A stretch of 64,000 nt of DNA from Occultella gossypii (GCF_019947135.1 NZ_JAGSHT010000003.1:186001-250000), one strand, 5' to 3'; positions 34,331 to 43,914 are shown, counted from the stretch's first letter. Made by a program: numbers and translations. The notes: a model not told the origin generated them from the letters alone.

Positions 34331-34457
34331 CTGTGAACGGTATCCGAATACATGACCGAGGATGTCGTGATTTGTCGCCAGGCTCGTCCTGCGGCATCAG
34401 CCAGGACAGTGGCTGGGCCGACGGAACGTACGCACCCCAACAACGGATGGAGCAGAT

Positions 34458-34859
34458 ATGGCAATGGAACGAACGGCAGTCAACCCGGTGACGTGGTCCC
34501 TGGAGATGGGATTCAACCAGGGTGAGGTGGTCTCCGGGCACACCCGGACCCTGTACATCTCGGGGCAGACGGCGATGAGTGCCGACGGCCGGCCGCAGCA
34601 CGAGGGTGACGTCGCGGCGCAGCTGGCGCTGAGCCTCGACAACCTCGAGGCCGTGCTCGGCGACGCCGGCATGACCCTCGCGAACCTGGTCCGGCTCAAC
34701 GTCTACACCACCGACGTCGACGCGCTGTTCCCGCACTACGGCGTCCTGGCGGCGCGGCTGGGCGCCGCCCGCGTGGCACCCACCACCACCATGCTCGGCG
34801 TCACCCGGTTGGCGATCCCGGGCCAGGTGGTCGAGCTCGAGGGGACCGCCGTCGCGTAG
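34458..34859 (+). CDS. RidA/YjgF-family protein
   Basis: 133 residues, start at ATG after GGAGCAGATATG context. TLYISGQTAMSADGRPQHEGDVAAQ, then NLEAVLGDAGMTLANLVRLNVYTTDVD and PTTTMLGVTRLAIPGQVVELEGTAVA match the Rid family; the catalytic-type Arg of RidA (usually in R-x-C/T-x-x-V near residue 105) is not obvious. That suggests a Rid subgroup without the imine deaminase activity. It is divergent from the WYL regulator, a common pairing, and ends with a strong terminator. Confidence 0.88.
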   Translation: MAMERTAVNPVTWSLEMGFNQGEVVSGHTRTLYISGQTAMSADGRPQHEGDVAAQLALSLDNLEAVLGDAGMTLANLVRLNVYTTDVDALFPHYGVLAARLGAARVAPTTTMLGVTRLAIPGQVVELEGTAVA

Positions 34860-34873
34860 CGCGACCCTGCGGT

Positions 34874-34908
34874 CTCCCGCTCGTGCCGTTGGCCGGTACG
34901 AGCGGGAG
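34874..34908 (+). terminator. Strong hairpin terminator after ridA
   Basis: CTCCCGCTCGT (34874-34884) and ACGAGCGGGAG (34898-34908) give an 11-bp perfect stem, followed by GTTGTCC. It lies 15 bases after the ridA stop. Confidence 0.75.
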
Positions 34909-35031
34909 GTTGTCCTCCGGTACGTTCTACGTGCGCGGCCGCCTTCGCCGGGCCCGCCAGCACAACGCACGACGGCGGGGCTGCTTCGGGCGGGTGCCGT
35001 CGCCCCACAGGAACCAGGAGTGATCGCTCAG

Positions 35032-35919
35032 ATGCCAAGTTCCACCCGAGGTCTGGCGCCCGGGCAGCGTGCCGAGCTGTACATCATCGACGTCGACACC
35101 GATGCCCAGACGCTCGTGCACGAGAGCTCCACGGTGCTGTTCGAGGCACCGAACTGGACACCCGATGGCAAGCACCTGCTCGTCAACGGAGACGGTCTCC
35201 TGTACCGGATCCCGGTCGAGGGTGGCGACCTCGTGGAGGTCCCGCTCGGCGGAGTCCCGGCGATCAACAACGACCACGTGCTCAGCCCCGACGGCGAGAC
35301 CGTCTACGTCTCGGCCGACGACGGTCACATCTATGCGATCCCGTTCCGAACCGGTCAGCCGCGCCGGGTCTCCAATGACCGAGGCAGCAACTTCCGCCAC
35401 TACTTGCACGGCGTGTCCCCGGACGGATCGAGGCTCGCCTACATCGGCATGCTCGTCGAGGAGGGCGGCGCGGTGACCACGAACGTGTTCACGATGCCGG
35501 CCACTGGCGGTAAGGACATCCAGCTGACCGACGACCCGTTCCCCAACGACGGGTCCGAGTACAGCCCGGACGGTCGGTGGATCTACTTCAACTCCGAACG
35601 GGCCTCCGCAACCCCAGGGCACGCTCAGTTGTTTCGGATGGCGCCCGACGGGACCGGCATCGAGCAACTGAGCCGCGACAGACGGGTCAACTGGTTCCCG
35701 CACGTGTCCCCGGACGGCGAGCGCGTCGTCTACGTCAGCTTCCCGACAGGCACGATCGGCCATCCGGCCGACCACGACGTCATCATCCGGATCATCGAGC
35801 GCGATGGCGCCGTGCGGGATCTTGCGTCGCTGTTCGGCGGCCAGGGCACGATGAATGTCTCGAGCTGGGCACCCGACAGCAAGCGGGTCGCCTTCGTTGC
35901 CTACCCCGTGCGTCCCTGA
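35032..35919 (+). CDS. TolB/WD40-like beta-propeller protein
   Basis: About 295 residues from the ATG at 35032 (AGGAG about 12 bases upstream; a GTG at 35020 is the alternative). At least five PD40-type repeats are seen: NWTPDGKHLLVNGDGLLYRI, VLSPDGETVYVSADDGHIYAI, VSPDGSRLAYIGM, YSPDGRWIYFNSE, VSPDGERVVYVSF and WAPDSKRVAFVAY. No signal peptide, so probably cytosolic. Related proteins are annotated as TolB family or biopolymer-transporter-like; the role is unknown. Confidence 0.85.
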   Translation: MPSSTRGLAPGQRAELYIIDVDTDAQTLVHESSTVLFEAPNWTPDGKHLLVNGDGLLYRIPVEGGDLVEVPLGGVPAINNDHVLSPDGETVYVSADDGHIYAIPFRTGQPRRVSNDRGSNFRHYLHGVSPDGSRLAYIGMLVEEGGAVTTNVFTMPATGGKDIQLTDDPFPNDGSEYSPDGRWIYFNSERASATPGHAQLFRMAPDGTGIEQLSRDRRVNWFPHVSPDGERVVYVSFPTGTIGHPADHDVIIRIIERDGAVRDLASLFGGQGTMNVSSWAPDSKRVAFVAYPVRP

Positions 35920-35922
35920 GGC

Positions 35923-35942
35923 CTATACAGCCGGTCGTATAG
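35923..35942. repeat. CTATAC-N8-GTATAG inverted repeat
   Basis: A perfect 6-bp inverted repeat 4 bp after the beta-propeller stop and 110 bp before the MazE-type gene. Weak stem for a terminator; it could also be part of the toxin-antitoxin promoter region. Confidence 0.4.
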
Positions 35943-36023
35943 CGAGGTCGACGGCATTGCCGCGTTGACGGACCTGGAGGTGCTTCGTGCTTCACCACCG
36001 GACGCCGCACGGCGGGTATACCT

Positions 36024-36036
36024 GTTGGTAGCCAAC
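36024..36036. promoter_or_regulatory. GTTGG-TAG-CCAAC, candidate MazEF operator with TAGAAT -10
   Basis: A perfect 5-bp inverted repeat 17 bp before the antitoxin start, with TAGAAT at 36041-36046 as a possible -10 for a nearly leaderless transcript. MazE-type antitoxins bind dyads overlapping their promoter; the assignment is inference. Confidence 0.5.
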
Positions 36037-36052
36037 GAGCTAGAATCGCGCC

Positions 36053-36280
36053 ATGGCCACGACGATCAAAGTCAGTGCGGAGTTGCGTGATCGGATCAAC
36101 CGCGACGCGCAGGCGCGCGGACTGACTGCGGCGGGCCTGATCGAGCGACTGCTCGATGCGCACGAGCGGCGTCAGCGCATGGAGGAGTTCGGGCGTGCGT
36201 TTAAGGAGGCAGACGCGTCCTACTGGGATGAGTTCCGGTCCTGGGACGTGACGCTCGACGACGGTCGACCCGGTGACTGA
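36053..36280 (+). CDS. MazE-type (ribbon-helix-helix) antitoxin
   Basis: 75 residues. ATTIKVSAELRDRINRDAQARGLTAAG is a ribbon-helix-helix DNA-binding domain; the rest (EEFGRAFKEADASYWDEFRSWD) is the acidic toxin-binding tail. The stop overlaps the toxin start by 8 bases. It should neutralise the MazF-like RNase and repress the operon. Confidence 0.88.
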   Translation: MATTIKVSAELRDRINRDAQARGLTAAGLIERLLDAHERRQRMEEFGRAFKEADASYWDEFRSWDVTLDDGRPGD

Positions 36281-36617
36281 ACTGCGTCGCGGGGACGTCG
36301 TCTGGGCGGAGCTTGATCCGGTGCGCGGCCGTGAGCAGTCCGGCCGCCGACCTGCGCTCGTGGTGGCCAGCGACCTGTACCTCGAGCAGGCGGACACACT
36401 CGCGATCGTCCTGCCTGCGACGACGACCGATCGGGGATGGCCGAATCACGTACTTCTGCGTGGTCCGCGGCTCGGCTTGTCGACGCCGACGTTCGTCATG
36501 ACAGAGCAGCCGCGCACGGTCACCCGGGATCGCTTCGTCGGCGACGTCGGGGCGGTCGACGCCGCGACGATGCGTGAGGTGGACGGCTGGCTGCGGGACT
36601 TCCTCGCGTTGCCCTGA
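36273..36617 (+). CDS. MazF/PemK-family mRNA interferase toxin
   Basis: 114 residues, normal family length. The conserved N-terminus RGDVVWAELDPVRGREQSGRRPALVVASD contains the catalytic Arg-rich loop (split here for brevity: RGREQSGRRPALVV). IVLPATTT and MTEQPRTVTRDRFVG follow, both family motifs with the catalytic Thr/Ser and Arg. It cuts mRNA at short sequence motifs; specificity cannot be read from sequence. Confidence 0.93.
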   Translation: MTELRRGDVVWAELDPVRGREQSGRRPALVVASDLYLEQADTLAIVLPATTTDRGWPNHVLLRGPRLGLSTPTFVMTEQPRTVTRDRFVGDVGAVDAATMREVDGWLRDFLALP

Positions 36618-36656
36618 GACGCCGGTCGACCGTGAGTCAGTACCTCCGTCCGTGAC

Positions 36657-36697
36657 GAAGTGCCTGCGCCCCGACGCAGACTGTTCTGCGGCACTTC
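36657..36697. terminator. Inverted repeat between convergent mazF and GH13 genes
   Basis: GAAGTGCC (36657-36664) pairs with GGCACTTC (36690-36697), with an inner CGCAG/CTGCG pairing. It lies between two convergent genes and could terminate both. Confidence 0.5.
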
Positions 36698-36732
36698 TTC
36701 GGGCAGGAGGTTCTTTCTCACGGCGTCCAGGC

Positions 36733-38469
36733 TCAGCCCGACAGGACGACCCGCGACTCCCATGGGCGCAGCACCAGGTCACCGGAGTCGCCGGGGATCG
36801 GCGGGTGGGTCGCCAGCAACACCTGCCCATCGGCGATCCCGAGGCCGGCGCGAGCGAGTGACGCCGGCGCGCTCGACATGTTCGCAACGACCGTGAGCAC
36901 CTGCGCCCCGAGGGTGCGGCGGTAGGCCATCAGCTGCCCGTGCTCCGGCAGCAGGAGCTCGAAGCCGCCGTCGACCACCACGGGCAAGGTGTGGCGCAGT
37001 TCGATGAGTCGCCGGTAGTGGTGCAGCACCGAGCCGGGGTCGGCCCACGCGGCTGCGGCGTTTACCTCCGGGTAGGTGGGATTGGCCGGGAGCCAGGGCG
37101 TGCCGGCGGTGAAGCCACCGTGCGGGGCGTCCGCCCACGGCATCGGCGTGCGGGCGTTGTCCCGGCCCATCGCGGATACCGCGGCGAGCACGTCGGCCGG
37201 GTCGGCCCCGGCCCGGACCGCCTCCCGGTAGTGGTTCAGGGTCTCGACGTCCCGGTAATCCTCGATGCTCGGCCACGAGACGTTCGTGAGCCCGAGTTCC
37301 TCACCCTGGTAGACGAACGGGGTGCCGCGCATGAGGTGCAGCACGGTGCCGAGGGTCTTCGCGGAGGCGACGCGGTGCTCCGGTGCGTCGTCACCCCACC
37401 GGGACACGATCCGCGGCTGGTCGTGGTTGTTCCAGTAGAGCGCGTTCCACCCGTCACCGAGACCGGTCTGCCAGGCGGCCAGGTTCGCCTTGAGTGCGGG
37501 CAGCGTCAGCGGGCGGGGATCCCACTTGCCGCCGGGTCCGTGGTCGAGGGAGACGTGCTCGAACGTGAAGACCATGTCCAGCTGGGGTGTGGCCGGGTCC
37601 GTGATCGAGCGCGCCAGCGGCAGCGTCACGCCGGGCATCTCCCCGACCGTGACCAGCACGTCGCCGCGGGCGGTCGGGCCTGCGAACACCTCACGGTGCA
37701 GTTCGCGCAGGAACTCCTCCAGGCGGGGGCCGTTCGTGTAGTACGCGGAGCCGTCCGCGAGCCCGGTCCCCGCGAGGGCGGGGGAGTCCGCGCCGTCGGG
37801 CAGGGACCCGTCGGGTCGCACCGCCTTCGAGATCAGGTTGATCACGTCGAGCCGGAAGCCGTCCACGCCGCGGTCGACCCACCAGCGCAGCATCTCCTGG
37901 ACGGCGGCCCGCACCTGCGGGTTCTCCCAGTTCAGGTCCGGCTGCTTGGCGGAGAACAGGTGCAGGTAGTACGCGCCGGACGCCTCGTCCCACTCCCACA
38001 CCGGCCCGGAGAAGAAGCCGTGCCAGTCCGTCGGTTCCGCGCCGGGCTCCCCGCCGACGTGCCCGGGGCGAGGTGGCCGCCACCAGTACCAGTCCCGCTT
38101 CGGGGATTCGCGCGAGGACCGCGAGTCGGCGAACCAGGGGTGCTCGTCGGAGGTGTGGTTGACCACCACGTCGAGCATGAGCCGCATCCCGCGCGCGTGG
38201 ACCGCCTCGATCAGCTCGTCGAGGTCGGCGAGGGTGCCGAACACCGGATCCACGTCCCGGTAGTCCGAGATGTCGTAGCCGTTGTCGTCCTGGGGGGAGG
38301 GGTAGACCGGCGAGAGCCACAGCACGTCGACGCCGAGTCGTTCGAGGTGGTCCAGGCGGCCGATGAGACCGCGCAGGTCGCCGATGCCGTCGCCGTCGGA
38401 GTCCGCGAACGAGCGCGGGTACACCTGGTACACCACGGCCGATCGCCACCACGGCTTCGATCCGGTCAC
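36733..38469 (-). CDS. GH13 alpha-glucosidase / oligo-1,6-glucosidase
   Basis: 578 residues from the GTG overlapping the GH31 stop. The (beta/alpha)8 barrel motifs are complete: DVVVNHTSDEHPW, the nucleophile Asp in GFRLDVINLI near residue 203, the acid Glu in VTVGEMPGVTL near 265, and the transition-state Asp in NNHDQPRIVSRWG near 335. GEMPGV is typical of isomaltase-like enzymes that cut alpha-1,6 links in isomalto-oligosaccharides. No signal peptide, so it acts in the cytoplasm on imported sugar. Last gene of the operon. Confidence 0.93.
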   Translation of the reverse strand: MTGSKPWWRSAVVYQVYPRSFADSDGDGIGDLRGLIGRLDHLERLGVDVLWLSPVYPSPQDDNGYDISDYRDVDPVFGTLADLDELIEAVHARGMRLMLDVVVNHTSDEHPWFADSRSSRESPKRDWYWWRPPRPGHVGGEPGAEPTDWHGFFSGPVWEWDEASGAYYLHLFSAKQPDLNWENPQVRAAVQEMLRWWVDRGVDGFRLDVINLISKAVRPDGSLPDGADSPALAGTGLADGSAYYTNGPRLEEFLRELHREVFAGPTARGDVLVTVGEMPGVTLPLARSITDPATPQLDMVFTFEHVSLDHGPGGKWDPRPLTLPALKANLAAWQTGLGDGWNALYWNNHDQPRIVSRWGDDAPEHRVASAKTLGTVLHLMRGTPFVYQGEELGLTNVSWPSIEDYRDVETLNHYREAVRAGADPADVLAAVSAMGRDNARTPMPWADAPHGGFTAGTPWLPANPTYPEVNAAAAWADPGSVLHHYRRLIELRHTLPVVVDGGFELLLPEHGQLMAYRRTLGAQVLTVVANMSSAPASLARAGLGIADGQVLLATHPPIPGDSGDLVLRPWESRVVLSG

Positions 38470-40754
38470 GGCGCCGCCCGGTCGAACACGGGCGCGAGGC
38501 CGGGCCACGCGCTCGCGCGCACGTAGACCGGCACGACGGCGGGGGGAACCTCGCGCGTGATGGTCGCCCTGCCGTGGTGTGCTTCGCCCGTCCAGGCGTC
38601 GACCCAGTCGCCCGCAGGCAGGTAGGTCTGCCAGGTGGTGGCGCCGGGTTCGGTCACGGGGTGCACCAGCAGGTCGTCGCCGAGCCCGAACTGCAGCGGC
38701 CACCGCCAGATCTCCGGGTCGTCGGCGTGGTCGAAGAACAGCCCGCGCATGAGGGGCCGGCCGGTCTCGATCGCGACGCGGGCCTGGGCGGTCAGGTAGG
38801 GCACGAGGCGCTCGCGCAGGTGTGCGACCTCCCGGAACTGCGCCACCACGTCGGGGTCGTCGTTCACCTCGGCCACGTACCAGGGGGTGCGGTCACGCAG
38901 CGGCCGGCGATGGTGGTTGAACTCCGAGTGGTACTGCATGATCGGCATGAACGCCGAGGCGGCGGCGGCCCGCAGGTACAGCTCGCTGTCCGGCGGGGGA
39001 CCGGAGAAGCCGGCCAGGTCCCAACCCCAGTACACGATCCCGCAGGCCGAGGCCGTGATCCCGGCCGTGACCGACGCCCGGAACGCCGCCCAGGTGGAGT
39101 CCTCGTCGCCGGCCCAGTGGACGCCGTGCGCCTGGGAACCGGTGAACCCGGCGCGGGAGAACGTGACCGGTGCCTTGCCGTGCCGGCGCAGCAGGTCCCC
39201 GAACGCCCGGGCGTAGTGCACCGGGTAGCGGTTGTTCCCCTCGTCGCCGCGGGTGCCGTCGCCGTAGCGCAGGTCGTGGCCCCAGGCGTGCTCGCCGCCG
39301 TCGGTCTTGAAGCCGTCGACGTCGAGGTCCGCGAGCAGGTAGTCGCGCTTCGCGGTCCACGCCTCGCGGGTGCGCTGCGTGGACAGGTCCGGCATGAGCG
39401 ACTGCGGGAACCACCATCCCCGGTTGTGGTAGGGCGTGCCGTCCGCCTCGAGAACGGCGTGACCGCCGTCGATCAGGGCGCGCCCGTCCGCGTACACCTG
39501 GGCGTCCGCGGGGACGTCCGGGCCGAGGTCATGGCTCGTCTTCAGCAGCGGGATCTGCCACAGGATCACCTTGATACCCCGCTCGTGGAGCTCGGCGACC
39601 ATGCCCTTCGGGTCCGGCCAGGCGCCGCCGGCGGGGTAGCTGAACTCGGCGCCGGTGTGGGGTGCGCCGTCCGGGTGCAACGGGTACTCGGCGTCGCGGA
39701 ACAGCATGATGCCCTGCTCGTCGCTCCACGCCTCGATCACCACGACGCCCACCGGGATGTCGAGCTCGGCGTGGGTGTCCATCCGGTCCATGACGAGGTC
39801 CTGGGTGTTCCACTCGTTCCCGGACGCCCACAGCCGGAACACCCATTCGGGCAGTTCCTCGGCGCGGCCCACCTCGGCGGTGAACGCGGCGACGACGGCG
39901 GCCGGGTCACCGGTGTAGACCCCCACGTCGAGGTGCTCGTGCGGCTTGCCACCCAACGCGACCTCGACCACGAGCCGGTCCGCCGTGGATGCACCCACGT
40001 CGAACCAGGACCGCCGCGACGTGCGCAGGTGGAAGCCCCACGAGGTGGACGGCGAGACCACGTGCGCGAACGGCATCGGCAGGTAGGTGCGTCCGGCCGC
40101 GGCCTGACCCTTGTACTGCTCGAACACGACGGCGTCCAGGGTGCGGCCGCGCTGGTCGACGGCGTCGAACCGCTCCCCGAACCCGACCACGTGCTCGTCC
40201 GGGGCGAGCGCGAGGGCGAACCGCACCCGGTGCACCCCGGCCTCGTCGCGCAGCCACTCGACCGACCCGGGCACGAGCCGGTCGGTGCCGCTCGGGTGGG
40301 CGGTCCCGCCCGGCTGGCCGGCGCCGTCGAACGTGAGCTCGCCGGCGTCGCTCACCCAGGTGACCGGACGCAGTTCGAACCATTCGGTCTCGGCGTCAGC
40401 CCCGCCGTCGGCCTCCGCCCGGAACCGGTACCGGACGCTTCCGGTGACGGGCGGGCTCACCACCGCCCACGCACCGTCGTCGGCGAGCGCCGCCGCCTGG
40501 GCGGCGGCGAGGTGCCCCTCGCCACCGGCGAGGGCGGCGGCGTCCGCGGCGTCCACCACCACGGGGGTGAGGGACAGGGAGACCGGTGTTGCGCCGTCGG
40601 GCATCCACTCGCAGACGACGGCCCGCACCTCGGGTGAGGCGATCACGCCGAGGCGGACCACCTCGCCCACCTCGGGCCGGACCGGGACGCGCTGGTCGGC
40701 GGAGGTGGCGTAGGGGTGCTCGATGCCGAAGGGGCGGTGGGTGAGCAGGGTCAT
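38466..40754 (-). CDS. GH31 alpha-glycosidase (alpha-xylosidase/alpha-glucosidase type)
   Basis: 762 residues. The nucleophile Asp is in DVDGFKTDGGEHAWGHD near residue 475 and the acid/base Asp in HWAGDEDSTWAAFR near 545, both standard for GH31 (YicI-like). DMDTHAELDIPVGVVVIEAW-type and SAFMPIMQYHSE motifs flank them. No signal peptide. It sits between the binding-protein gene and the GH13 gene. Together they would degrade an imported alpha-linked oligosaccharide; isomaltose-type or xyloglucan-type substrates are both possible. Confidence 0.93.
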   Translation of the reverse strand: MTLLTHRPFGIEHPYATSADQRVPVRPEVGEVVRLGVIASPEVRAVVCEWMPDGATPVSLSLTPVVVDAADAAALAGGEGHLAAAQAAALADDGAWAVVSPPVTGSVRYRFRAEADGGADAETEWFELRPVTWVSDAGELTFDGAGQPGGTAHPSGTDRLVPGSVEWLRDEAGVHRVRFALALAPDEHVVGFGERFDAVDQRGRTLDAVVFEQYKGQAAAGRTYLPMPFAHVVSPSTSWGFHLRTSRRSWFDVGASTADRLVVEVALGGKPHEHLDVGVYTGDPAAVVAAFTAEVGRAEELPEWVFRLWASGNEWNTQDLVMDRMDTHAELDIPVGVVVIEAWSDEQGIMLFRDAEYPLHPDGAPHTGAEFSYPAGGAWPDPKGMVAELHERGIKVILWQIPLLKTSHDLGPDVPADAQVYADGRALIDGGHAVLEADGTPYHNRGWWFPQSLMPDLSTQRTREAWTAKRDYLLADLDVDGFKTDGGEHAWGHDLRYGDGTRGDEGNNRYPVHYARAFGDLLRRHGKAPVTFSRAGFTGSQAHGVHWAGDEDSTWAAFRASVTAGITASACGIVYWGWDLAGFSGPPPDSELYLRAAAASAFMPIMQYHSEFNHHRRPLRDRTPWYVAEVNDDPDVVAQFREVAHLRERLVPYLTAQARVAIETGRPLMRGLFFDHADDPEIWRWPLQFGLGDDLLVHPVTEPGATTWQTYLPAGDWVDAWTGEAHHGRATITREVPPAVVPVYVRASAWPGLAPVFDRAAP

Positions 40755-40788
40755 GACTCTCCTGTGCTGGGGCGGGATGCGGTGACGG

Positions 40789-42063
40789 TCAGAGCAGCGC
40801 GGTGACGCGTTCCTGGGCGCTGGTCAGCGCCTCCTCGACCGTCTTGCGGCCGGCGGCGGCCTCGGTGAGCTCCTCGGTGACGATGTCCTGCATCTCCGTC
40901 TGGCTCTCGATCGCCGGGGGCAGCACGATCGCGTCGAGGGAGTCGAACACGGCCTGCCGGTTCGCCGGGGGTGTCTGCTCGAGGTACGGGGCGAGCAGGG
41001 ACTCGTCGGCGACCGGCGGGAGCTCCCACCCGGTGTCCAGGCGCATCTGGACCATCGCCTCGGACGAGGTGAGGTACTCGGCCCACGCCTGCGCGGCCTC
41101 GGTGTTCGCCGACCGTGCGGAGACCACCGCGGTGTTGGAGAACATCGCCGACGCGTTCTCGGTGTTGCCCGGCTCGACCGCGATGTCCCAGGCGAAGTCG
41201 ACGTCGGCGAGGGGGCCGAACATCCAGATGCCGGTGTGCCACATGGCGAGCTGGCCGGAGGTGAACAGGTTCGTGTCGAAGTCGGGGGTCCCGGCGCCGT
41301 CGGCGGTCGTCGGCATCACGGTCCCGGACTTCTCGACGAGCCACTCGGCGGCCTCGATGCCCTCGGGCGAGGCGAACGTGGCCTCGGTGCGGTCCTCGCT
41401 GAGGAACTCACCACCGTTCTGGGCGAGCACCTTGTAGAACTCGTGGAAGGAGATCGGCTGGTAGTCGCCCCAGGTGCCGGCGGCGGTGTCGGTCAGGGCC
41501 TCGGCGGCGGCCCGCTCATCCGCCCAGGTCCAGTCCGCGGTCGGCGGCTCCACCCCAGCGGCCTCGAACAGGTCGGCGTTGTAGAACAGCACCACGTTCG
41601 AGAACGACTCCGGCAGCCCGAACTGGGTGCCGTCCACCTGGAACGCCTCGAGCAGCGACGGCTTGTACGCCGCCTCGTCGACGCCCTCGAGCGGGGCGAG
41701 CGAGCCGTTGAGGGCGTAGGTGACGAAGTTCTCGTAGTTCAGCTCGAACACGTCCGCCTCGGTGCCGCCGGCGACGGCGGTCTGCAGCACGGTGAAGTAG
41801 TCGTCGTAGGGGAAGGTCTCGACGTCGACGGTGATGCCGGGGTTGTCCGCCTCGAAGGCGTCGACCACGAGCGCGAGGTTCTCCTCGTTGCCGCCGTTGG
41901 AGGAGAAGTTCATGTACGTGATCGTGGTCTGCGCGTCCCCTGAGCCCTCGGCCTCGGTGGGGTCGTCGTTGCTGGCGGAGCCCTGTGAGCAGGCGGTCGC
42001 GGCGAGGGCGACGACGGCGCTCATGGCCAGGAGCCGGGCGGCTCGGCGGCGGTGCTGAGTCAT
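40789..42063 (-). CDS. Sugar ABC transporter substrate-binding lipoprotein
   Basis: 424 residues from the ATG at 42063 (the open frame upstream is a shadow of the permease gene). Lipoprotein signal: RRRAARLLAMSAVVALAATAC with the lipobox Cys near residue 25 (only the last part of it is the lipobox, LAATAC). The mature part resembles family 1 sugar-binding proteins: TITYMNFSSNGG, VVDAFEADNPGITVDVE, LPESFSNVVLFYNADLFEAAGV. It delivers sugar to the two permeases upstream in the operon. The ATPase (MsiK/UgpC type) is not in the window. Confidence 0.93.
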   Translation of the reverse strand: MTQHRRRAARLLAMSAVVALAATACSQGSASNDDPTEAEGSGDAQTTITYMNFSSNGGNEENLALVVDAFEADNPGITVDVETFPYDDYFTVLQTAVAGGTEADVFELNYENFVTYALNGSLAPLEGVDEAAYKPSLLEAFQVDGTQFGLPESFSNVVLFYNADLFEAAGVEPPTADWTWADERAAAEALTDTAAGTWGDYQPISFHEFYKVLAQNGGEFLSEDRTEATFASPEGIEAAEWLVEKSGTVMPTTADGAGTPDFDTNLFTSGQLAMWHTGIWMFGPLADVDFAWDIAVEPGNTENASAMFSNTAVVSARSANTEAAQAWAEYLTSSEAMVQMRLDTGWELPPVADESLLAPYLEQTPPANRQAVFDSLDAIVLPPAIESQTEMQDIVTEELTEAAAGRKTVEEALTSAQERVTALL

Positions 42064-42107
42064 GATGGGCCTTTCGTGGGGGCGGCGGCGTCGCCGCGAT
42101 GGGTGGG

Positions 42108-42968
42108 TTACTTGAGCCCGCTGTGGGCGAAGCCGGCGATGATGTATCGCTGGGCGAAGACGTAGACGATCGCGATGGGCAGGACCGAGACGACCGAGCC
42201 CGCCATCACGACGTTCCACTGGGTGGTGAACTGGCCCTGGAGCGTGGCCAGGCCGAGCGGGAGGGTCATCAGCTCGGGGGAGCGGATGACCACGAGCGGC
42301 CACAGGTAGCTGTTCCAGCTCCCCATGAACGCGAACACCGCCACCGTGGCCAGGGCCGGCCGGGTGAGGGGAAGCACGACCTGCGCGAAGATGCGCAGGT
42401 GATGGGCGCCGTCGAGCGTGGCGGCCTCGTCCAGCTCGCGTGGCACGCCCTCCATCGCCTGCTTCAGCAGGAAGATGCCGAACGCCGACGCGATCGACGG
42501 CGCGAGCAGGGCGAAGTAGGTGTCGGAGAGTTGGGCCCGGGTCATCTGGATGAACAGCGGCACCACGAGCACCTGCAACGGCACCATCAGGGTGGCGAGG
42601 TACACGGCGAACACCGCCTGGCGGCCGGGGAACGCGATCCGGGTGAACGCGTACGCGGCCATCGCGCCGGTGATCAGCTGGAACAGGGTCGAGGCGATCG
42701 CGATCCAGAACGAGTTGGCCACGATCCGCCACATCGGCATCGCGTCGAACAGCTGCCGGTAGGCGTCCAGGGTGGGGTCCTCGACGAGCAGCGTGGGGCC
42801 CGAGGCGAGGGTCCCGTCCGGGGTGATCGACGTGATGACCGTCCACAGGAACGGGAACAGCATGACGGCGGCGCCGAGGGTGAGGGCGAGCGCCCAGAAC
42901 AGGTTCGGGACGCGGGCCCGAGGGCGGCCGGTTGCGTTCTCGAGGCGGGTGGCGGTGAGCTCAGGCAT
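42108..42968 (-). CDS. Sugar ABC transporter permease (MalG-like)
   Basis: 286 residues with six membrane helices. The ATPase-contact (EAA) loop ELDEAATLDGAHHLRIFAQVVLPL is near residue 185. N-terminal FWALALTLGAAVMLFPFLWTVITS is the first helix. Its start overlaps the upstream permease stop by 8 bases. Confidence 0.93.
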   Translation of the reverse strand: MPELTATRLENATGRPRARVPNLFWALALTLGAAVMLFPFLWTVITSITPDGTLASGPTLLVEDPTLDAYRQLFDAMPMWRIVANSFWIAIASTLFQLITGAMAAYAFTRIAFPGRQAVFAVYLATLMVPLQVLVVPLFIQMTRAQLSDTYFALLAPSIASAFGIFLLKQAMEGVPRELDEAATLDGAHHLRIFAQVVLPLTRPALATVAVFAFMGSWNSYLWPLVVIRSPELMTLPLGLATLQGQFTTQWNVVMAGSVVSVLPIAIVYVFAQRYIIAGFAHSGLK

Positions 42969-43914
42969 AGGTCACCCACCGGCGCTGGCCGCGGATCTGG
43001 ATCGCGGTGATGACGAGCACGAGGGCGAACAGCAGCCAGGACAGGGCGGAGGCGTCACCCGCGCGCCCGTACCGGAACGTGAGGTCGTAGATCTGCCCGA
43101 CCACCACCTGGCTCGCGCCCGCCGGTCCGCCTCCCGTCATCACGTTCACCTGGTCGAAGACCTGGAACCCGTTGATCAGGGAGATCACCACCACGAAGAA
43201 CGTCGAGGGGGAGAGCAGCGGCAAAGTGATGTGCCAGAACCGGCGCCAGGCGCCGGCGCCGTCGACCCGGGCGGCCTCGAGCACCTCCTGGGGGAGGGCC
43301 TGCAGCCCGGCGAGCAGGATGACCATGACGAAGCCCAGGTCCTTCCAGACCGAGGCCAGGATGATCGACGGCATCGCCCAGGCGGGGTCGGTCCACCAGC
43401 CGGGCTCGGGCAGGCCGATGGCGCCGAGCACGGTGTTGACGAGGCCGTTGGACGGGCTGAGCAGCCACTGCCAGACGAGGGCCACCACCACCCAGCTCGT
43501 CACGACCGGCAGGAAGTACGCGCCGCGCAGGAACGCGATGCCGGCCATGGCCCGGTTCAGCGCGAGCGCCAGGCCGAGCCCGCCGATGTAGACCAGCGGG
43601 AGGTAGCCGAGGATGTACGTCGCGGTGTTGGCGAAGACGTCGCGGGTGCGCGGGTCCGCGAGCAGTTCGCGGTAGTTCTCCAGGCCCACCCACTCCATCG
43701 GGGAGATGAGGTTCCAGTCGTGCAGGCTCACCCAGGCCGAGGAGATCATCGGCACCAGGGTGAACGCGGTGAGCGGGATCGCGCTGGGGAGCAGGAACAG
43801 CAGCGCCCAGCCGAGGGTGCGCAACCCGCGCCGGCGGGCGTTCGCGCGCTTGGGTCGTGGCTGGCCCGGCTCGGTGATGGGTCGGCCGAGCGCCGGCGCC
43901 GGTGCGGTGCTCAT
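42961..43914 (-). CDS. Sugar ABC transporter permease (MalF-like)
   Basis: 317 residues from the ATG at 43914, overlapping the ROK stop (ATGA). Six to seven helices. First helix: LGWALLFLLPSAIPLTAF; the EAA loop is EVLEAARVDGAGAWRRFWHITLPLL near residue 225. It pairs with the MalG-like permease to form the transmembrane channel. Confidence 0.93.
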   Translation of the reverse strand: MSTAPAPALGRPITEPGQPRPKRANARRRGLRTLGWALLFLLPSAIPLTAFTLVPMISSAWVSLHDWNLISPMEWVGLENYRELLADPRTRDVFANTATYILGYLPLVYIGGLGLALALNRAMAGIAFLRGAYFLPVVTSWVVVALVWQWLLSPSNGLVNTVLGAIGLPEPGWWTDPAWAMPSIILASVWKDLGFVMVILLAGLQALPQEVLEAARVDGAGAWRRFWHITLPLLSPSTFFVVVISLINGFQVFDQVNVMTGGGPAGASQVVVGQIYDLTFRYGRAGDASALSWLLFALVLVITAIQIRGQRRWVTYA